A stretch of DNA of 64,000 nt from CAYVBE01 sp964448935 (GTDB lineage: Bacteria > Planctomycetota > Brocadiia > SM23-32): NCBI GenBank assembly GCA_964448935.1, contig CAYVBE010000001.1:1-64000 (forward strand), in the 5' to 3' direction. The notes under the pieces were generated by a model. That model saw nothing but the letters and a program-made list of their open reading frames with translations, searched no databases and was not told the origin of the DNA. The translations under genes and the position numbers were made by a program. Below, one piece after another: positions 12,507-21,824 of this stretch. Numbering within the stretch: position 1 is the stretch's first letter; each line of letters starts with the position of its first letter.

Positions 12507-14588
12507 ATGAGCACGGACCTGACCCACCTGCGAAACATCGGCATTGCCGCCCATATTGATGCCGGCAAGACCACCGTCACCGAGCGCGTCCTCTACTACA
12601 GCGGCCGCCTGCACCGCATGGGCAGCGTGGACGAGGGCACCGCCACCATGGACTGGAAGCCCCAGGAGCAGGAGCGGGGCATTACCATCGTCTCGGCCGC
12701 CACCTCCTGTTTTTGGAAGCTTCCCCGCACCGGCAACGACTCCCAGCGGGAGCAGCAGTTCCAGGTTAACATCATTGACACGCCGGGGCACGTGGACTTC
12801 ACCGTGGAGGTCGAGCGCTGCCTGCGCGTGCTGGACGGTGTGGTGGTGGTCTTCTGCGGCGTGGCCGGCGTGCAGGCGCAGAGCGAGACCGTCTGGCACC
12901 AGGCCGAGCGATACGGCGTCCCGCGCATCGTGTTCGTCAACAAAATGGACCGCGTCGGCAGCGATTTTCCGCGCGTGGTGGAGGACATTCGCGAGCGGCT
13001 GGGGGCCAACGCCGTGCCCGTCCAACTGCCCCTGCGCCGGGACGGCGAATTCGTGGGCGCCATTGACCTGATCCAGCGCGAGGCCGTCTTCTACGAGGAA
13101 GAATCTCTCGGCGCGCGCTATGAGGTCGCGCCTATCCCCGAAGAGCGTATGGACGAGGTCGAGTACCGGCGGGAAAGTCTGGTGGAGGCCGTCTGCGAGG
13201 AGGTCGAGTGGATGGCGGACAAGTTCCTGGCCGAGGAAGCGATCACCGTGGATGACATCCACCGGGGCCTGCGCCAGGCGTGCGTGGCCGGCGACCTGCA
13301 CCCCGTCCTCTGCGGCGCCGCACTGCGCAACCGCGGCATACAACAACTGCTGGACGCGGTCTGCCGCTACCTGCCCTCGCCCGGCGACATGCCGCCCGTG
13401 CGGGGCGCCAACCCCCGCAACGGGGATGAGGTGGAACGCCACGCCGACCCCGAGGAGCCCCTCAGCGCCATCGCCTTCAAAATCCAGGCCGACCGCCACG
13501 GGGACCTCTTCTACACCCGCGTTTACAGCGGCGTGCTGGAGGACCGCTCGCGGGTCTACAACGCCAACCAGGACCGCATGGAGAACGTCACGCGCATCTA
13601 CCGGATGCACGCCAACTCGCGCCAACAGCTCGATCAGGCGGGCCCGGGTGCCATTGTTGCGCTGGTGGGCCTGCGGGAGACCGTCACCGGCGACACCCTC
13701 TGCGACCGCAGCGATCCGATTGTCTGCGAGCGGATGGAGTTCCCCGAGACCGTCATCTCCATGGCCATCGAGCCCAGGACACAGGCCGACCGCAAAAAGC
13801 TGGACCAGGCCCTGGAGGAGCTTGCCCGCGAGGACCCAACCTTCCACCAGGGTGTGGACTCACAGACCGGCCAGTTGCTCATCAGCGGCATGGGTGAGCT
13901 ACACCTGGACATCATCCGGGACCGCCTGCTGCGGGAGTTCAACGTCGAGGCGCGCATCGGCGAGCCCCGCGTCTCCTACCGCGAGAGCCTGAAGGAAGCC
14001 GTGACCGTGGGGGAGACCTTCCAGAAGGAGATGGAGGGCAACGCGCAGTTTGCGCGCGTTGAGATACACTTCGAGCCGAACCGCGGCCAGGGGCTGGTCT
14101 TCCGCAACGAGGTGCCCAAGGAGCAACTGCCCCTGCCGATGGCCCACGCCGTGGAGGAGACTCTGACCACCGCGCCGTCGGGGCCGCTCTACGGTTTTCC
14201 GTTGATTGACGTTACCGCGACGCTTCTGCGCGCCGAGGTCCGCCCCGGTGAGTCCACCGAACTTGCGTTCGAGGCAGCGGCCGCCGGCGCGCTGCGTGAG
14301 GCACTGGAGGAGGGCGGCTGCGAGCTGTACGAGCCGTACATGCGTCTGGAAATCGTCACCGGCGAGGAGAACCTGGGCGACGTCATCAGCTACGTCACCA
14401 GTTGCCGGGGCGCCATTCTGGAGATGCACCCCCGCGATAACCTGCGGGTGATCCGCGCCGAGGCGCCCCTGTCCGAGCTGTTCGGTTTCGCCACGCAACT
14501 GCGTTCCCTCACCCAGGGACGCGGCACTCACACCATGGAACCGTGGGAATATCGCCCCGTGCCCGAAGATATGGTTGACTTTACGTGA
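12507..14588 (+). CDS. fusA: translation elongation factor G
   Basis: EF-G is the GTPase that drives tRNA-mRNA translocation and, with RRF, ribosome recycling. The 693-aa product starts [23 protein letters not shown] (G1 is AHIDAGKTT). It continues with G2 RGITI, G3 DTPGHVDF, G4 NKMD and the [10 protein letters not shown] segment. Domain II follows, then domain III ([13 protein letters not shown]) and domains IV-V ending [15 protein letters not shown]. It is full length and the motifs look catalytically intact. No tuf gene follows, unlike many str operons. The next gene is an unrelated [2Fe-2S] activator whose promoter appears to sit at the fusA 3' end. Confidence 0.96.
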   Translation: MSTDLTHLRNIGIAAHIDAGKTTVTERVLYYSGRLHRMGSVDEGTATMDWKPQEQERGITIVSAATSCFWKLPRTGNDSQREQQFQVNIIDTPGHVDFTVEVERCLRVLDGVVVVFCGVAGVQAQSETVWHQAERYGVPRIVFVNKMDRVGSDFPRVVEDIRERLGANAVPVQLPLRRDGEFVGAIDLIQREAVFYEEESLGARYEVAPIPEERMDEVEYRRESLVEAVCEEVEWMADKFLAEEAITVDDIHRGLRQACVAGDLHPVLCGAALRNRGIQQLLDAVCRYLPSPGDMPPVRGANPRNGDEVERHADPEEPLSAIAFKIQADRHGDLFYTRVYSGVLEDRSRVYNANQDRMENVTRIYRMHANSRQQLDQAGPGAIVALVGLRETVTGDTLCDRSDPIVCERMEFPETVISMAIEPRTQADRKKLDQALEELAREDPTFHQGVDSQTGQLLISGMGELHLDIIRDRLLREFNVEARIGEPRVSYRESLKEAVTVGETFQKEMEGNAQFARVEIHFEPNRGQGLVFRNEVPKEQLPLPMAHAVEETLTTAPSGPLYGFPLIDVTATLLRAEVRPGESTELAFEAAAAGALREALEEGGCELYEPYMRLEIVTGEENLGDVISYVTSCRGAILEMHPRDNLRVIRAEAPLSELFGFATQLRSLTQGRGTHTMEPWEYRPVPEDMVDFT

Positions 14589-14602
14589 CGGGCCGCTATG
14601 CT
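14575..14602 (+). promoter_or_regulatory. sigma70-type promoter for the RACo-like gene
   Basis: -35 TTGACT at 14575-14580, 16-bp spacer, -10 TATGCT at 14597-14602, overlapping the last codons of fusA. The predicted start near 14609 would give a leader of about 44 nt before the downstream ATG. It would allow this gene to be expressed separately from the ribosomal operon. Confidence 0.45.
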
Positions 14603-14652
14603 TGTCACGTTTGGCACGGAAGGCTTAGACACCCATTCGGAAGGCGATTTCG

Positions 14653-16506
14653 ATGAAACGAGAAACCCACCGTGTGACCTTCGAGCCCGAAGGCCGCAGC
14701 GTCTTTGTCCTGGACGGAACCAAACTTGTGGAAGCGGCCGGGCGGGCCGGCGTCATCCTGAACCAGCCCTGCGGCGGCGAGGGCACCTGCGGCAAGTGCC
14801 GCGTGGAGGTCCTCGAACACGCTCCCCCGCCCACCGAAGCCGACCGCCGGCACCTTTCGGACCAGCAACTTGAATCCGGATGGCGGCTCGCCTGCCAGCT
14901 CTCCGTCCAGGGCGACATTGTGGTCTCCGTGCCCCAGGAAACGCGCTTCTTCGAGCAGCTTGTGCTTACCGAGGGGGAGGGGTGCAAATACCCCTTCGAG
15001 CCCTACGTGCGCAAAGTCTTCACCGAGGTGCCGGCTGCCACCGTCGAGGACCAGCGCAGTGACCTGGACCGCGTGAAGGACGCCGTGGGCGACGGCGCCC
15101 TGAAGGCCGATCTGGCCCTCATCCGCGCGCTGCCGGGCATTCTGCGGGAGTCCACCGATGGCGTAACAATCGTGCTGGAAGGGCAGGAAATCCAGCACGT
15201 CGAAAGCGGCAACACCGTGCAGGACATGTGGGGCGTGGCTTTCGACATCGGGACCACCACCATCGTGGGCTCGCTGATGAACCTGGCCGGGCCCCCGGGT
15301 TCGTCCTCCCACGCCGTAGCAGCGCGGACCAATCCGCAGCTCCACTTCGGCGACGACGTGGTCAGCCGAATCAGCTACGTGGAGAAGAACCGCGATGGCC
15401 TGGACAAGCTGCGCAAGCGCCTGCTGGCCTGCCTGAACGAGATCATCATCGAACTGTGCGAGGCGGTGGACACCGATCCGGAGTTCATCTACGAGGTCAC
15501 CGCCGTCGGCAACACCACCATGAGCCACATCTTTCTGGGGATTGACCCCTCGCCGATAGCGCACGCCCCCTACGTTGCCGTGGTGCGGGAGGCGGTGGAC
15601 GTCAAGGCGCGGGAGGTGGGCCTGGACGTGAACCGCAATGCCAACCTCCACATGCTGCCCAACATCGCCGGTTTCGTGGGCAGCGACACCGTCGCGCTCA
15701 TACTTGCTTCCGGCATGGCCAAGGAGGACGGCGTGCGGCTGGCCATTGACATCGGCACGAACGGCGAGGTGGTGCTGGGCAACCGGGACAGGCTGCTGGC
15801 CTGTTCCTGCGCGGCGGGGCCGGCCTTCGAGGGGGCGCGGATACGCTACGGCATGCGCGCCACGGAGGGCGCCATAAGCAAGGTCATCATCAACGACGAG
15901 ATCGAGGTGGCCGTCATCGGCGGCGGCCGGGCCACGGGCATCTGCGGCAGCGGGTTGATTGACGCCGTCGCAGCGCTGCTGGACGCCGGGGTGATAGACG
16001 AGACGGGTCGGATTCTGAACCCGGAGGAGGCGTCGTCCGATCAGCCGGAGGCTCTGCGCGAGTCGCTCACCTCCTTCGAGGACCAGCCGGCGGTGATCCT
16101 GGTGTCCGCGCGGGAGAGCAAGACGGGCGAGCCCGTGCTGCTGACGCAGCGTGACGTGCGGGAGGTCCAACTGGCCAAGGCGGCCGTTCAGGCGGGCATA
16201 CAGGTGCTGCTGGACGAGTTCGGTATACAGGCGGGGGATATCGCGCAGGTGCTGCTGGCGGGGGGATTCGGCAACTTCATCCGGCGCTCCAACGCCAAGC
16301 GCATCGGCCTGCTGCCGCAGGTCAGCAACGATCACATCGAGTTCCTGGGCAATGCGGCGTCCACCGGCTCCAAGACGGCGCTGGTCTGTGCGTCATGCCG
16401 GGAGGAGGCGGAGCGGCTGAGCCGTTCCACCGAGTACGTGGAACTGGCCACGCGGACGGACTTCCAGCTCTATTTCAGTGAAGGGATGATCTTCGGGGCA
16501 GGATAG
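14653..16506 (+). CDS. RACo-like [2Fe-2S] ferredoxin/ASKHA corrinoid activation protein
   Basis: This family (DUF4445; RACo/RamA-type reductive activators) uses ATP to re-reduce corrinoid proteins oxidised to Co(II). The 617-aa cytoplasmic protein has an N-terminal plant-type ferredoxin domain with cluster ligands C40, C46, C49 and C81 (C-x5-C-x2-C). A linker follows, then an ASKHA ATPase domain with phosphate-1 motif AFDIGTTTIVG (about 196-206), phosphate-2 motif AIDIGTNGE (about 364-372) and adenosine motif LLAGGFGNF (about 534-542). REVQLAKAAVQAG is also typical. The partner (CoFeSP or a corrinoid methyltransferase) is not in the window. The AAGG Shine-Dalgarno and own promoter suggest separate control from fusA. 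Confidence 0.85.
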   Translation: MKRETHRVTFEPEGRSVFVLDGTKLVEAAGRAGVILNQPCGGEGTCGKCRVEVLEHAPPPTEADRRHLSDQQLESGWRLACQLSVQGDIVVSVPQETRFFEQLVLTEGEGCKYPFEPYVRKVFTEVPAATVEDQRSDLDRVKDAVGDGALKADLALIRALPGILRESTDGVTIVLEGQEIQHVESGNTVQDMWGVAFDIGTTTIVGSLMNLAGPPGSSSHAVAARTNPQLHFGDDVVSRISYVEKNRDGLDKLRKRLLACLNEIIIELCEAVDTDPEFIYEVTAVGNTTMSHIFLGIDPSPIAHAPYVAVVREAVDVKAREVGLDVNRNANLHMLPNIAGFVGSDTVALILASGMAKEDGVRLAIDIGTNGEVVLGNRDRLLACSCAAGPAFEGARIRYGMRATEGAISKVIINDEIEVAVIGGGRATGICGSGLIDAVAALLDAGVIDETGRILNPEEASSDQPEALRESLTSFEDQPAVILVSARESKTGEPVLLTQRDVREVQLAKAAVQAGIQVLLDEFGIQAGDIAQVLLAGGFGNFIRRSNAKRIGLLPQVSNDHIEFLGNAASTGSKTALVCASCREEAERLSRSTEYVELATRTDFQLYFSEGMIFGAG

Positions 16507-16515
16507 CTTCGTGTC

Positions 16516-16549
16516 ATTGCCAGCCCGCGCCGTTCGCGGGGGCGGCAAT
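16516..16549. terminator. hairpin between convergent RACo-like gene and frr
   Basis: ATTGCC (16516-16521) pairs with GGCAAT (16544-16549), and inside it CCCGCG (16524-16529) pairs with CGCGGG (16535-16540) across a 5-nt loop. The structure lies between the two convergent stop codons and can form on both transcripts. No U tract is present on either side. Confidence 0.4.
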
Positions 16550-16579
16550 CCGGCCGTCGGCATGCGTGCGGACGCCGGG

Positions 16580-17140
16580 TCAGACCTTCATGATATCTTC
16601 CGTCTTCTTCTCGAGCGTCTCGTCAATCTCGTCTTCGTACTGATCGGTCAGATCCTGGACCTGCTCTTTGGCGCGGCGGCAGATGTCTTCGCTGACGCCG
16701 GCCTGTTTCTCCTCCTGGTCTACCTGGCGGTTGGCGTCCCGGCGGACGTTACGCACGGCGATGCGCGCCTCTTCGGCCAGGGTTCGGACGCGGTTGGCCA
16801 TCTTCTCACGCCTTTCCTGGCTAAGGGGCGGCACGGCCAGGCGGATCACCTTGCCGTCGTTCTGCGGGTGGATGCCCACGTCGCTGGTCTGTATGGCCTT
16901 CTCGATCTCGCCCAGGGAGTTCGGATCGTAGGGCTTGATGACGATCAACTGCGGGTCGGGCACGGCGATCTGGGCTATCTGCTTCAGCGGCGTGGGGGAG
17001 CCGTAGTAATCCACGCGGATGCTGTCCACCAGCCCGGCGCTGGCCGTTCCCGTGCGGATGCCCCGCAGGTTGTCCCGTAAGACTTCCACGGCTTTCTCCA
17101 TCCGCATCTCTGCGTCCAGCAGGATTTCATCAATCGGCAT
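16580..17140 (-). CDS. frr: ribosome recycling factor
   Basis: RRF works with EF-G to split post-termination ribosomes. The 186-aa product shows the family pattern: DAEMRMEKAVEVLRDNLRGIRTGTA at the N-terminus, the RVDYYGSPTPLKQIA segment, IKPYDPNSLGEIEKAI, and the helical C-terminal RVRTLAEEARIAVRNVRRDA. The C-terminus is acidic. The start codon overlaps the 3' end of pyrH by 11 nt, giving translational coupling. It is the last gene of the rpsB-tsf-pyrH-frr operon, an arrangement conserved across bacteria. Confidence 0.97.
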   Translation of the reverse strand: MPIDEILLDAEMRMEKAVEVLRDNLRGIRTGTASAGLVDSIRVDYYGSPTPLKQIAQIAVPDPQLIVIKPYDPNSLGEIEKAIQTSDVGIHPQNDGKVIRLAVPPLSQERREKMANRVRTLAEEARIAVRNVRRDANRQVDQEEKQAGVSEDICRRAKEQVQDLTDQYEDEIDETLEKKTEDIMKV

Positions 17141-17861
17141 CTTCCGAGCTCCGTATGAGAGTTCCCACGTTCTCGCCGGCGGCTGCGCGCCGGATATTGG
17201 CCCCTCGGGCGAAGTTGAACACCCGCACCGGCAGGTCGTGCTGCATGCACAGGGATATCGCCGCGAGGTCCATCACCCCAAGCCTGTGCTCCAGTATCCG
17301 GCGGTAGGATATCTGGTCGAACAGTTGCGCCCCCGCGTCCTCCTCGGGATCGGCGGAATAGACGCCGTCCACCCGTGTGGCCTTCAGCAGCAGGTCCGCG
17401 CCAATCTCCACGGCGCGCAGGGCGGCTGCGGTGTCGGTGGTCAGCAGGGGGTTACCCGTGCCGCCGGCCAGCAGGACGATGTTCCCCTCCTGCAGGTCGG
17501 CCATGCAGCGGTCGGGCTCGAAGGCTGTGGCCATGCGGGGTATGGCGAAGGCACTGTAGTGCGTGGCCGGCACGCCGCGGGCCTGCAGCACGTCGCGCAG
17601 CAGCAGGGCGTTCACCACGGTGGCCAGCATTCCGGCGTAGTCGGCCAGTATTCGGCCGCGGCCCTCGGGGCAGAAGGTGGCGCCCCGGATGACGTTGCCC
17701 CCGCCCAGGACGACAGCGAGTTGGGGCCCCGAGCCGTGAACCGCCGCCAGCTCTTCACCGAGGAACTGGAGCGCTTCCTTCTGGAAGGGCGCCGGCCCCT
17801 CGCCGGAGAGCGCGTTACCGCTCAGCTTCAGCAGCACGCGTTGTGGCGCAGGCTCCTCCAT
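17130..17861 (-). CDS. pyrH: uridylate kinase (UMP kinase)
   Basis: PyrH phosphorylates UMP to UDP with ATP in pyrimidine nucleotide synthesis and belongs to the amino-acid-kinase fold. I start at the ATG giving MEEPAPQRVLLKLSG (243 aa). The frame is open further upstream but the extension is not PyrH-like. Motifs: LLKLSGNALSG (phosphate loop), VVLGGGNVIRG, the UMP-binding region around ADYAGMLATVVNALLL, LLAGGTGNPLLTTDTAAALRA, and the ATP-site KATRVDGVYSADP. The length is typical. It is preceded by tsf with a 14-nt gap. Confidence 0.96.
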   Translation of the reverse strand: MEEPAPQRVLLKLSGNALSGEGPAPFQKEALQFLGEELAAVHGSGPQLAVVLGGGNVIRGATFCPEGRGRILADYAGMLATVVNALLLRDVLQARGVPATHYSAFAIPRMATAFEPDRCMADLQEGNIVLLAGGTGNPLLTTDTAAALRAVEIGADLLLKATRVDGVYSADPEEDAGAQLFDQISYRRILEHRLGVMDLAAISLCMQHDLPVRVFNFARGANIRRAAAGENVGTLIRSSEDAD

Positions 17862-17875
17862 CGGTCTCCCTCCCG

Positions 17876-18472
17876 CTACTCTTCGCCCATCTCCATGCGG
17901 ACGAAGCGGACGATCTCGATGTTCTCCCCGAGTGTGGCAATCTGCTGCTTTACGTGTTCGGCAACGGTCAGGGAGTCGTCGCCGATGTACTCCTGTTCCA
18001 GCAGGCAGCACTGGCTGTAGAACTTGCGCAGCTTGCCCTCGACGATTTTCTCCTGGATGTGCTCGGGCTTGTCGGCGCACTGCTGCCGGTATATCTCGCG
18101 TTCGGCCTTGACGATATCCTCGGGCAGCTCCTCGGGCCGGACCGCCTGCGGCTTCATGGCGGCTACCTGCATGGCTATCTGGCGGCCAAGCTCCTGGAAT
18201 TCATCGCTTCGGGCCACGAAGTCGGTCTCGCACGCCAGCTCCACCAGGACGCCCAGGCGGTTGTTGTGGTGCACGTAGGCGAAGACGGCGCCTTCGGCGG
18301 TCTCGCGCCCGCGTTTCTCCTGCGCCATGGCCAGGCCCTTCTCGCGCAGCAGCGTGAGCGCCTTGTCCATGTTGCCTTCGGCCTCGACCAGTGCTCTTTT
18401 GCAGTCCATCAGTCCGGCGGACGTCTGATCGCGCAACTCCTTCACCTGTTGAGCGCCGATCTCCATGTGCAT
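17876..18472 (-). CDS. tsf: translation elongation factor Ts (short form)
   Basis: EF-Ts is the nucleotide exchange factor for EF-Tu. The 198-aa product carries the N-terminal UBA-like helices with the TSAGLMDCKRAL motif at about residues 16-27. The core ACETDFVARSDEF motif follows, and then the IVEGKLRKFYSQCCLLEQEYI region. At just under 200 aa it is the compact form that lacks part of the second core repeat found in the roughly 283-aa E. coli protein. The ATG is preceded by AGGAGA. Its position between rpsB and pyrH supports the call. Confidence 0.95.
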   Translation of the reverse strand: MHMEIGAQQVKELRDQTSAGLMDCKRALVEAEGNMDKALTLLREKGLAMAQEKRGRETAEGAVFAYVHHNNRLGVLVELACETDFVARSDEFQELGRQIAMQVAAMKPQAVRPEELPEDIVKAEREIYRQQCADKPEHIQEKIVEGKLRKFYSQCCLLEQEYIGDDSLTVAEHVKQQIATLGENIEIVRFVRMEMGEE

Positions 18473-18539
18473 CTGTCTCCTGCGGTGTTGTTGTCCGGTT
18501 TATATTCGGTGGGTCCGTTCCGGACAGGGCGGCGGGGGC

Positions 18540-19403
18540 TCAGGCTTCCGTCGCCTGCCCGGTGGATGACTCGACTGCATCTTCCTGCTTTTCCGCTTCG
18601 TCGGCCGGTGCCTCTTCAGCGTGCTCGGAGGCTGTCTCTTCGTCGGCCGGCGCTTCCTCTGCCTCGGCCTCTTCGGCGGGTTGTGCCTCTTCCTCCGGTG
18701 CCTGCCGGGGGCCCCGCCCGCTTCTCTGCAGCCCGGCGTTCACGGCGTCGGCCATGGTCTGGAGAAATATCTCGATGGCGGCAATGGAATCGTCGTTCCC
18801 CGGCACAACCACGTCAATGTCGGCCGGGTCGGCGTTGGTGTCGGCCAGGGCCACGATCGGGATATCGAGCTTGACGGCCTCGCGGACGGCGATATGCTCG
18901 CGCGCGGGGTCCACCATGACAATCAGGCCGGGCAGCCTGTCCATCTCGCGCACGCCGCCCAGGTTGCGCAGAATCTTGCGTTTCTCGCGGCGCAGCGCGG
19001 AGACCATTTTCTTGCTGTACATGCCCATCTGTCCGGTGCGCTCCAGGTCTTCGAGCTCTTCCAGCCGGTCCAGCCGGTCTCGGATGGTGACGTAGTTGGT
19101 CAGCAGTCCGCCGGGCCACCTGTCGGCAACGTAAGGCATGCCACAGCGTTCCGCCTCGCGCCTGACCAGGGGGGCGGCCTGTTTTTTGGTGCCGGCGAAC
19201 AGGATGTATTTCCCGCGCCCGGCGATGGCCCGGGTCAGCCTCTGCCCCACGATGAGGCCGCGCAGCGTCTCGCGCAGGTCAATGATGTGGATCAGGTTGC
19301 GGCGCTTGAAGATGTACGGCTTCATGGCCGGGTTCCAGCGGCTCGTTCGATGGCCGAAGTGGAAGCCCGCTTTGATCAGTTCTCTGATGTTGATTCTGTC
19401 CAA
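18540..19403 (-). CDS. rpsB: 30S ribosomal protein S2
   Basis: S2 joins the 30S subunit late and is needed for S1 binding. Start chosen at a TTG (19403), which gives MDRINIRELIKAGFHFGH and has GGGAG a proper distance upstream (287 aa). No ATG fits the family N-terminus, and the codons upstream do not look like S2. Conserved segments: GHRTSRWNPAMKPYIF, RNLIHIIDL, FAGTKKQA, YVADRWPGGLLTNY, and VALADTNADP. The last roughly 55 residues are an unusual low-complexity Glu/Ala tail (EEAEAEEAPADEE-like) beyond the globular domain. First gene of the rpsB-tsf-pyrH-frr operon. Confidence 0.94.
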   Translation of the reverse strand: MDRINIRELIKAGFHFGHRTSRWNPAMKPYIFKRRNLIHIIDLRETLRGLIVGQRLTRAIAGRGKYILFAGTKKQAAPLVRREAERCGMPYVADRWPGGLLTNYVTIRDRLDRLEELEDLERTGQMGMYSKKMVSALRREKRKILRNLGGVREMDRLPGLIVMVDPAREHIAVREAVKLDIPIVALADTNADPADIDVVVPGNDDSIAAIEIFLQTMADAVNAGLQRSGRGPRQAPEEEAQPAEEAEAEEAPADEETASEHAEEAPADEAEKQEDAVESSTGQATEA

Positions 19404-19588
19404 GCTCTTCTCCCAAAGTGCATATGCCGTTGTGCAAGTGAAGCCGGCCCTCCACCCCGCAGCACCGCGCCGGCATATTGTTGTACGCGTAATGCCCCGT
19501 GGCGTGGAACAGGCCGAGGTACGCAAGGAAAGCTCACACCCGAAAGGTCCAACACCGGCAATATACCCAATTGCAGTCCCTCTGTCAA
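19404..19588 (-). promoter_or_regulatory. rpsB promoter and leader
   Basis: On the minus strand, -35 TTGACA (19588-19583), 17-bp spacer and -10 TATATT (19565-19560) form a near-perfect sigma70 promoter. Transcription should start near 19552, leaving a leader of about 150 nt before the TTG start. Within it GCCGGC at 19443-19448 and 19469-19474 can pair. A leader of this length before rpsB is compatible with S2 autoregulation, as known in other bacteria, but I see no motif proving it. Confidence 0.7.
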
Positions 19589-19673
19589 GCAAACCGGCCG
19601 GCGACATCCCCGTGTCCCTCCGGTATTTGCCACCGAGCCGGGCCCCCGATTCGGTCTATATGTGTTGGGTGGC

Positions 19674-19702
19674 TTGCAGCGCCGTCGGGACGCTGCTATG
19701 AT
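19674..19702 (+). promoter_or_regulatory. moxR-operon promoter
   Basis: -35 TTGCAG (19674-19679), 17-bp spacer, -10 TATGAT (19697-19702), with a predicted start near 19709 and a leader of about 95 nt. It is divergent from the rpsB promoter, with about 85 bp between the two -35 boxes. It is the only good promoter I see for the 13-kb downstream operon. Confidence 0.65.
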
Positions 19703-19803
19703 GGCGTGTGCTGTTTGGCAAGATGCGGGAAGGTGCGCGCAGGAGCGGCGTGCAGGAAGTGTCCCACACCTGGATGGTTTGCACGTGTTTCCGGAGGTGT
19801 CCG

Positions 19804-20853
19804 ATGAGTGACGACGAGGCGGGCCGTGATCCGGCTGCGGTGATTGACAAAGAGGACGACATCGAGACGGTCGAAGCGCTGGGCATGGCCTACCGGAAGA
19901 TGGCCGAACACCTCGGTCGTGTCATCGTCGGGCAGACAGACGTCATCGAGCAGGTGATGATCACCATGTTCTGCCGGGGGCACGCGCTGCTGGTCGGCGT
20001 GCCCGGCCTGGCGAAGACCCTGCTGGTGCGCACGCTGTCGGACCTGCTCGATCTGGAATTCAGCCGAATCCAGTTCACCCCGGACCTGATGCCCTCCGAC
20101 ATTACCGGCACGGACGTGCTGGAGGAGGACCGGACCTCGGGCAAGAGGTTCTTCCGCTTCGTGCACGGGCCGCTGTTCGCCAACATGATCCTGGCCGACG
20201 AGATCAACCGCACCCCGCCGAAGACCCAGGCCGCGCTGCTGCAGGCCATGCAGGAGCGGGAGGTGAGCGTGGGCGAGACGACCCACGACCTGCCCGCGCC
20301 GTTCGTGGTGCTGGCCACCCAGAACCCCATCGAGCAGGAGGGCACCTATCCACTGCCGGAGGCGCAGCTTGACCGGTTTATGCTCAAGATCATGGTAGAC
20401 TACCCCGACGCCCAGGAAGAGCTGGAGATCATGAAGCAGGTGACCGGCACGATGGAGCAGCGGCTGGAGCCGATCATCGGGGGAGAGGAGATCATGCGGC
20501 TGCAGCACGTGGTGCGCCGCGTGCCGGTGGCCGAGCACGTCTTCGAGTACGCCCGCGCCCTGGTGCGTGCGTCCCGTCCCGGTGAGGAGGAGGCGCCCGA
20601 TTTCGTCGAGGAACTGGTCGAATGGGGGGCCGGACCGCGTGCGAGCATCTTCCTGATCCTCACCGCCAAGGCCCGTGCCGTGCTCCACGGCCGCTATCAC
20701 GCCACCACCGAGGACGTCCGCGCCCTGGCGCCGGCCGTGCTCCGACACCGGGTCATCACCACGTTCAACGCGGAGGCGGCCGGCCTGCGCTCGGACGACG
20801 TGGTCGAGCGCCTGTTGGAAGTCGTGCCCGAGCAGGCGGAACAGATCGTCTGA
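19804..20853 (+). CDS. MoxR-family AAA+ ATPase
   Basis: MoxR ATPases act as chaperones that activate or assemble von Willebrand-factor-A (VWA) proteins. I use the ATG at 19804 ([10 protein letters not shown], 349 aa) because GGAGG lies 6 nt upstream. The longer reading from 19708 would begin at the predicted transcription start. Motifs: Walker A GVPGLAKT, the MoxR-specific pre-sensor [18 protein letters not shown], Walker [21 protein letters not shown], sensor [23 protein letters not shown], and the C-terminal lid helices. It heads a cluster with DUF58 and two VWA membrane proteins, the classic MoxR neighbourhood, so those are its probable clients. Confidence 0.93.
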   Translation: MSDDEAGRDPAAVIDKEDDIETVEALGMAYRKMAEHLGRVIVGQTDVIEQVMITMFCRGHALLVGVPGLAKTLLVRTLSDLLDLEFSRIQFTPDLMPSDITGTDVLEEDRTSGKRFFRFVHGPLFANMILADEINRTPPKTQAALLQAMQEREVSVGETTHDLPAPFVVLATQNPIEQEGTYPLPEAQLDRFMLKIMVDYPDAQEELEIMKQVTGTMEQRLEPIIGGEEIMRLQHVVRRVPVAEHVFEYARALVRASRPGEEEAPDFVEELVEWGAGPRASIFLILTAKARAVLHGRYHATTEDVRALAPAVLRHRVITTFNAEAAGLRSDDVVERLLEVVPEQAEQIV

Positions 20854-20885
20854 TGCCACCCCAGCGTCCGTAAACGGAGCCACAC

Positions 20886-21824
20886 ATGCCGGAGCAGGCC
20901 GCACCGGAGTACGCACGCCTTCTGGACCCGGACACGCTGGCCAAGGTACACCGACTGGAGCTGGTGGCGCGGGGGACGGTCGAGGGGTTCGTCAGCGGCC
21001 GCCACCAGAGCGTCTATAAGGGCGCCTCCGTCGAGTTCGCCGAGCACCGCCAGTACGTGCCCGGGGATGACGTGAAGGGCCTGGACTGGCGCGTTTACGC
21101 CAGGACCGACCGCTACTACGTGAAACAGTTCATGGAGGAGACGAACCTGCGGGCCACCATGCTGGTGGACGCCTCCGGCTCGATGGGCTACACCGGGGAG
21201 GAGGCGGCCCGGCACAACGGGACCCGCCTCAGCAAGCTGGAATACGCCAAGTACATGGCCGCCTCGCTGATGCACATGATGATCCACCAGCAGGACGCCG
21301 TGGGGCTGGTGACCTGCGACGTGGATGTCAGGAGATACATCCCCGCCCGCAGCCGCGTCACCCACCTGCGGACGATGCTGGAGGAACTGGTCGGCACCGA
21401 ACCGGGTGAGGAGACGGCCCTGGCGCCGATCTTCCACGACATCGCGGAGAGAATACACCGGCGCGGACTGGTGATCATCATATCCGACCTGTTTGACGAC
21501 GCGGAGGACATCCTCAAGGCCCTGCACCATTTCCGCTACCGCAAGCACGAGGTCATCGTCTTCCACGTGATGGCCCGTGAGGAACTCACCTTCCCCTTCC
21601 GCGGGCAGGCACGCTTCCGTGATCTGGAGGCCATGGCCCGCACGCTGCAGCTCGACGCCGGGGCGATCCGGGCCGAATACGTCGAGCGCGTGCGGGAGTT
21701 CGTGGGCCTCATGGAGCGCGGCTGCGGGCGGATGCAGGTGGATTATGTGCCCGTGTGCACGGAGGACCGCTTCGATGTCTCGTTGACCGAATACCTCGCG
21801 CGTCGGAGGCGTCGGACCAGATGA
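20886..21824 (+). CDS. DUF58 domain protein (VWA-like)
   Basis: DUF58 proteins are almost always encoded beside moxR. Their biochemical function is unsettled, but they have a VWA-like fold. The 312-aa protein has the DUF58 signature EHRQYVPGDDVKGLDWRVYAR at about residues 57-77. It continues YYVKQFMEETNLRATMLVDASGSMGYTG, where DASGSM fits a MIDAS metal site (DxSxS). No membrane segment is evident. It begins 32 nt after moxR, and its stop overlaps the next start as ATGA. Confidence 0.9.
   Translation: MPEQAAPEYARLLDPDTLAKVHRLELVARGTVEGFVSGRHQSVYKGASVEFAEHRQYVPGDDVKGLDWRVYARTDRYYVKQFMEETNLRATMLVDASGSMGYTGEEAARHNGTRLSKLEYAKYMAASLMHMMIHQQDAVGLVTCDVDVRRYIPARSRVTHLRTMLEELVGTEPGEETALAPIFHDIAERIHRRGLVIIISDLFDDAEDILKALHHFRYRKHEVIVFHVMAREELTFPFRGQARFRDLEAMARTLQLDAGAIRAEYVERVREFVGLMERGCGRMQVDYVPVCTEDRFDVSLTEYLARRRRRTR

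Noticed and set aside
16511..19811. Large plus-strand open frames across the rpsB-tsf-pyrH-frr region
   Set aside because: The minus strand encodes complete, conserved S2, EF-Ts, UMP kinase and RRF; the plus-strand products resemble nothing.
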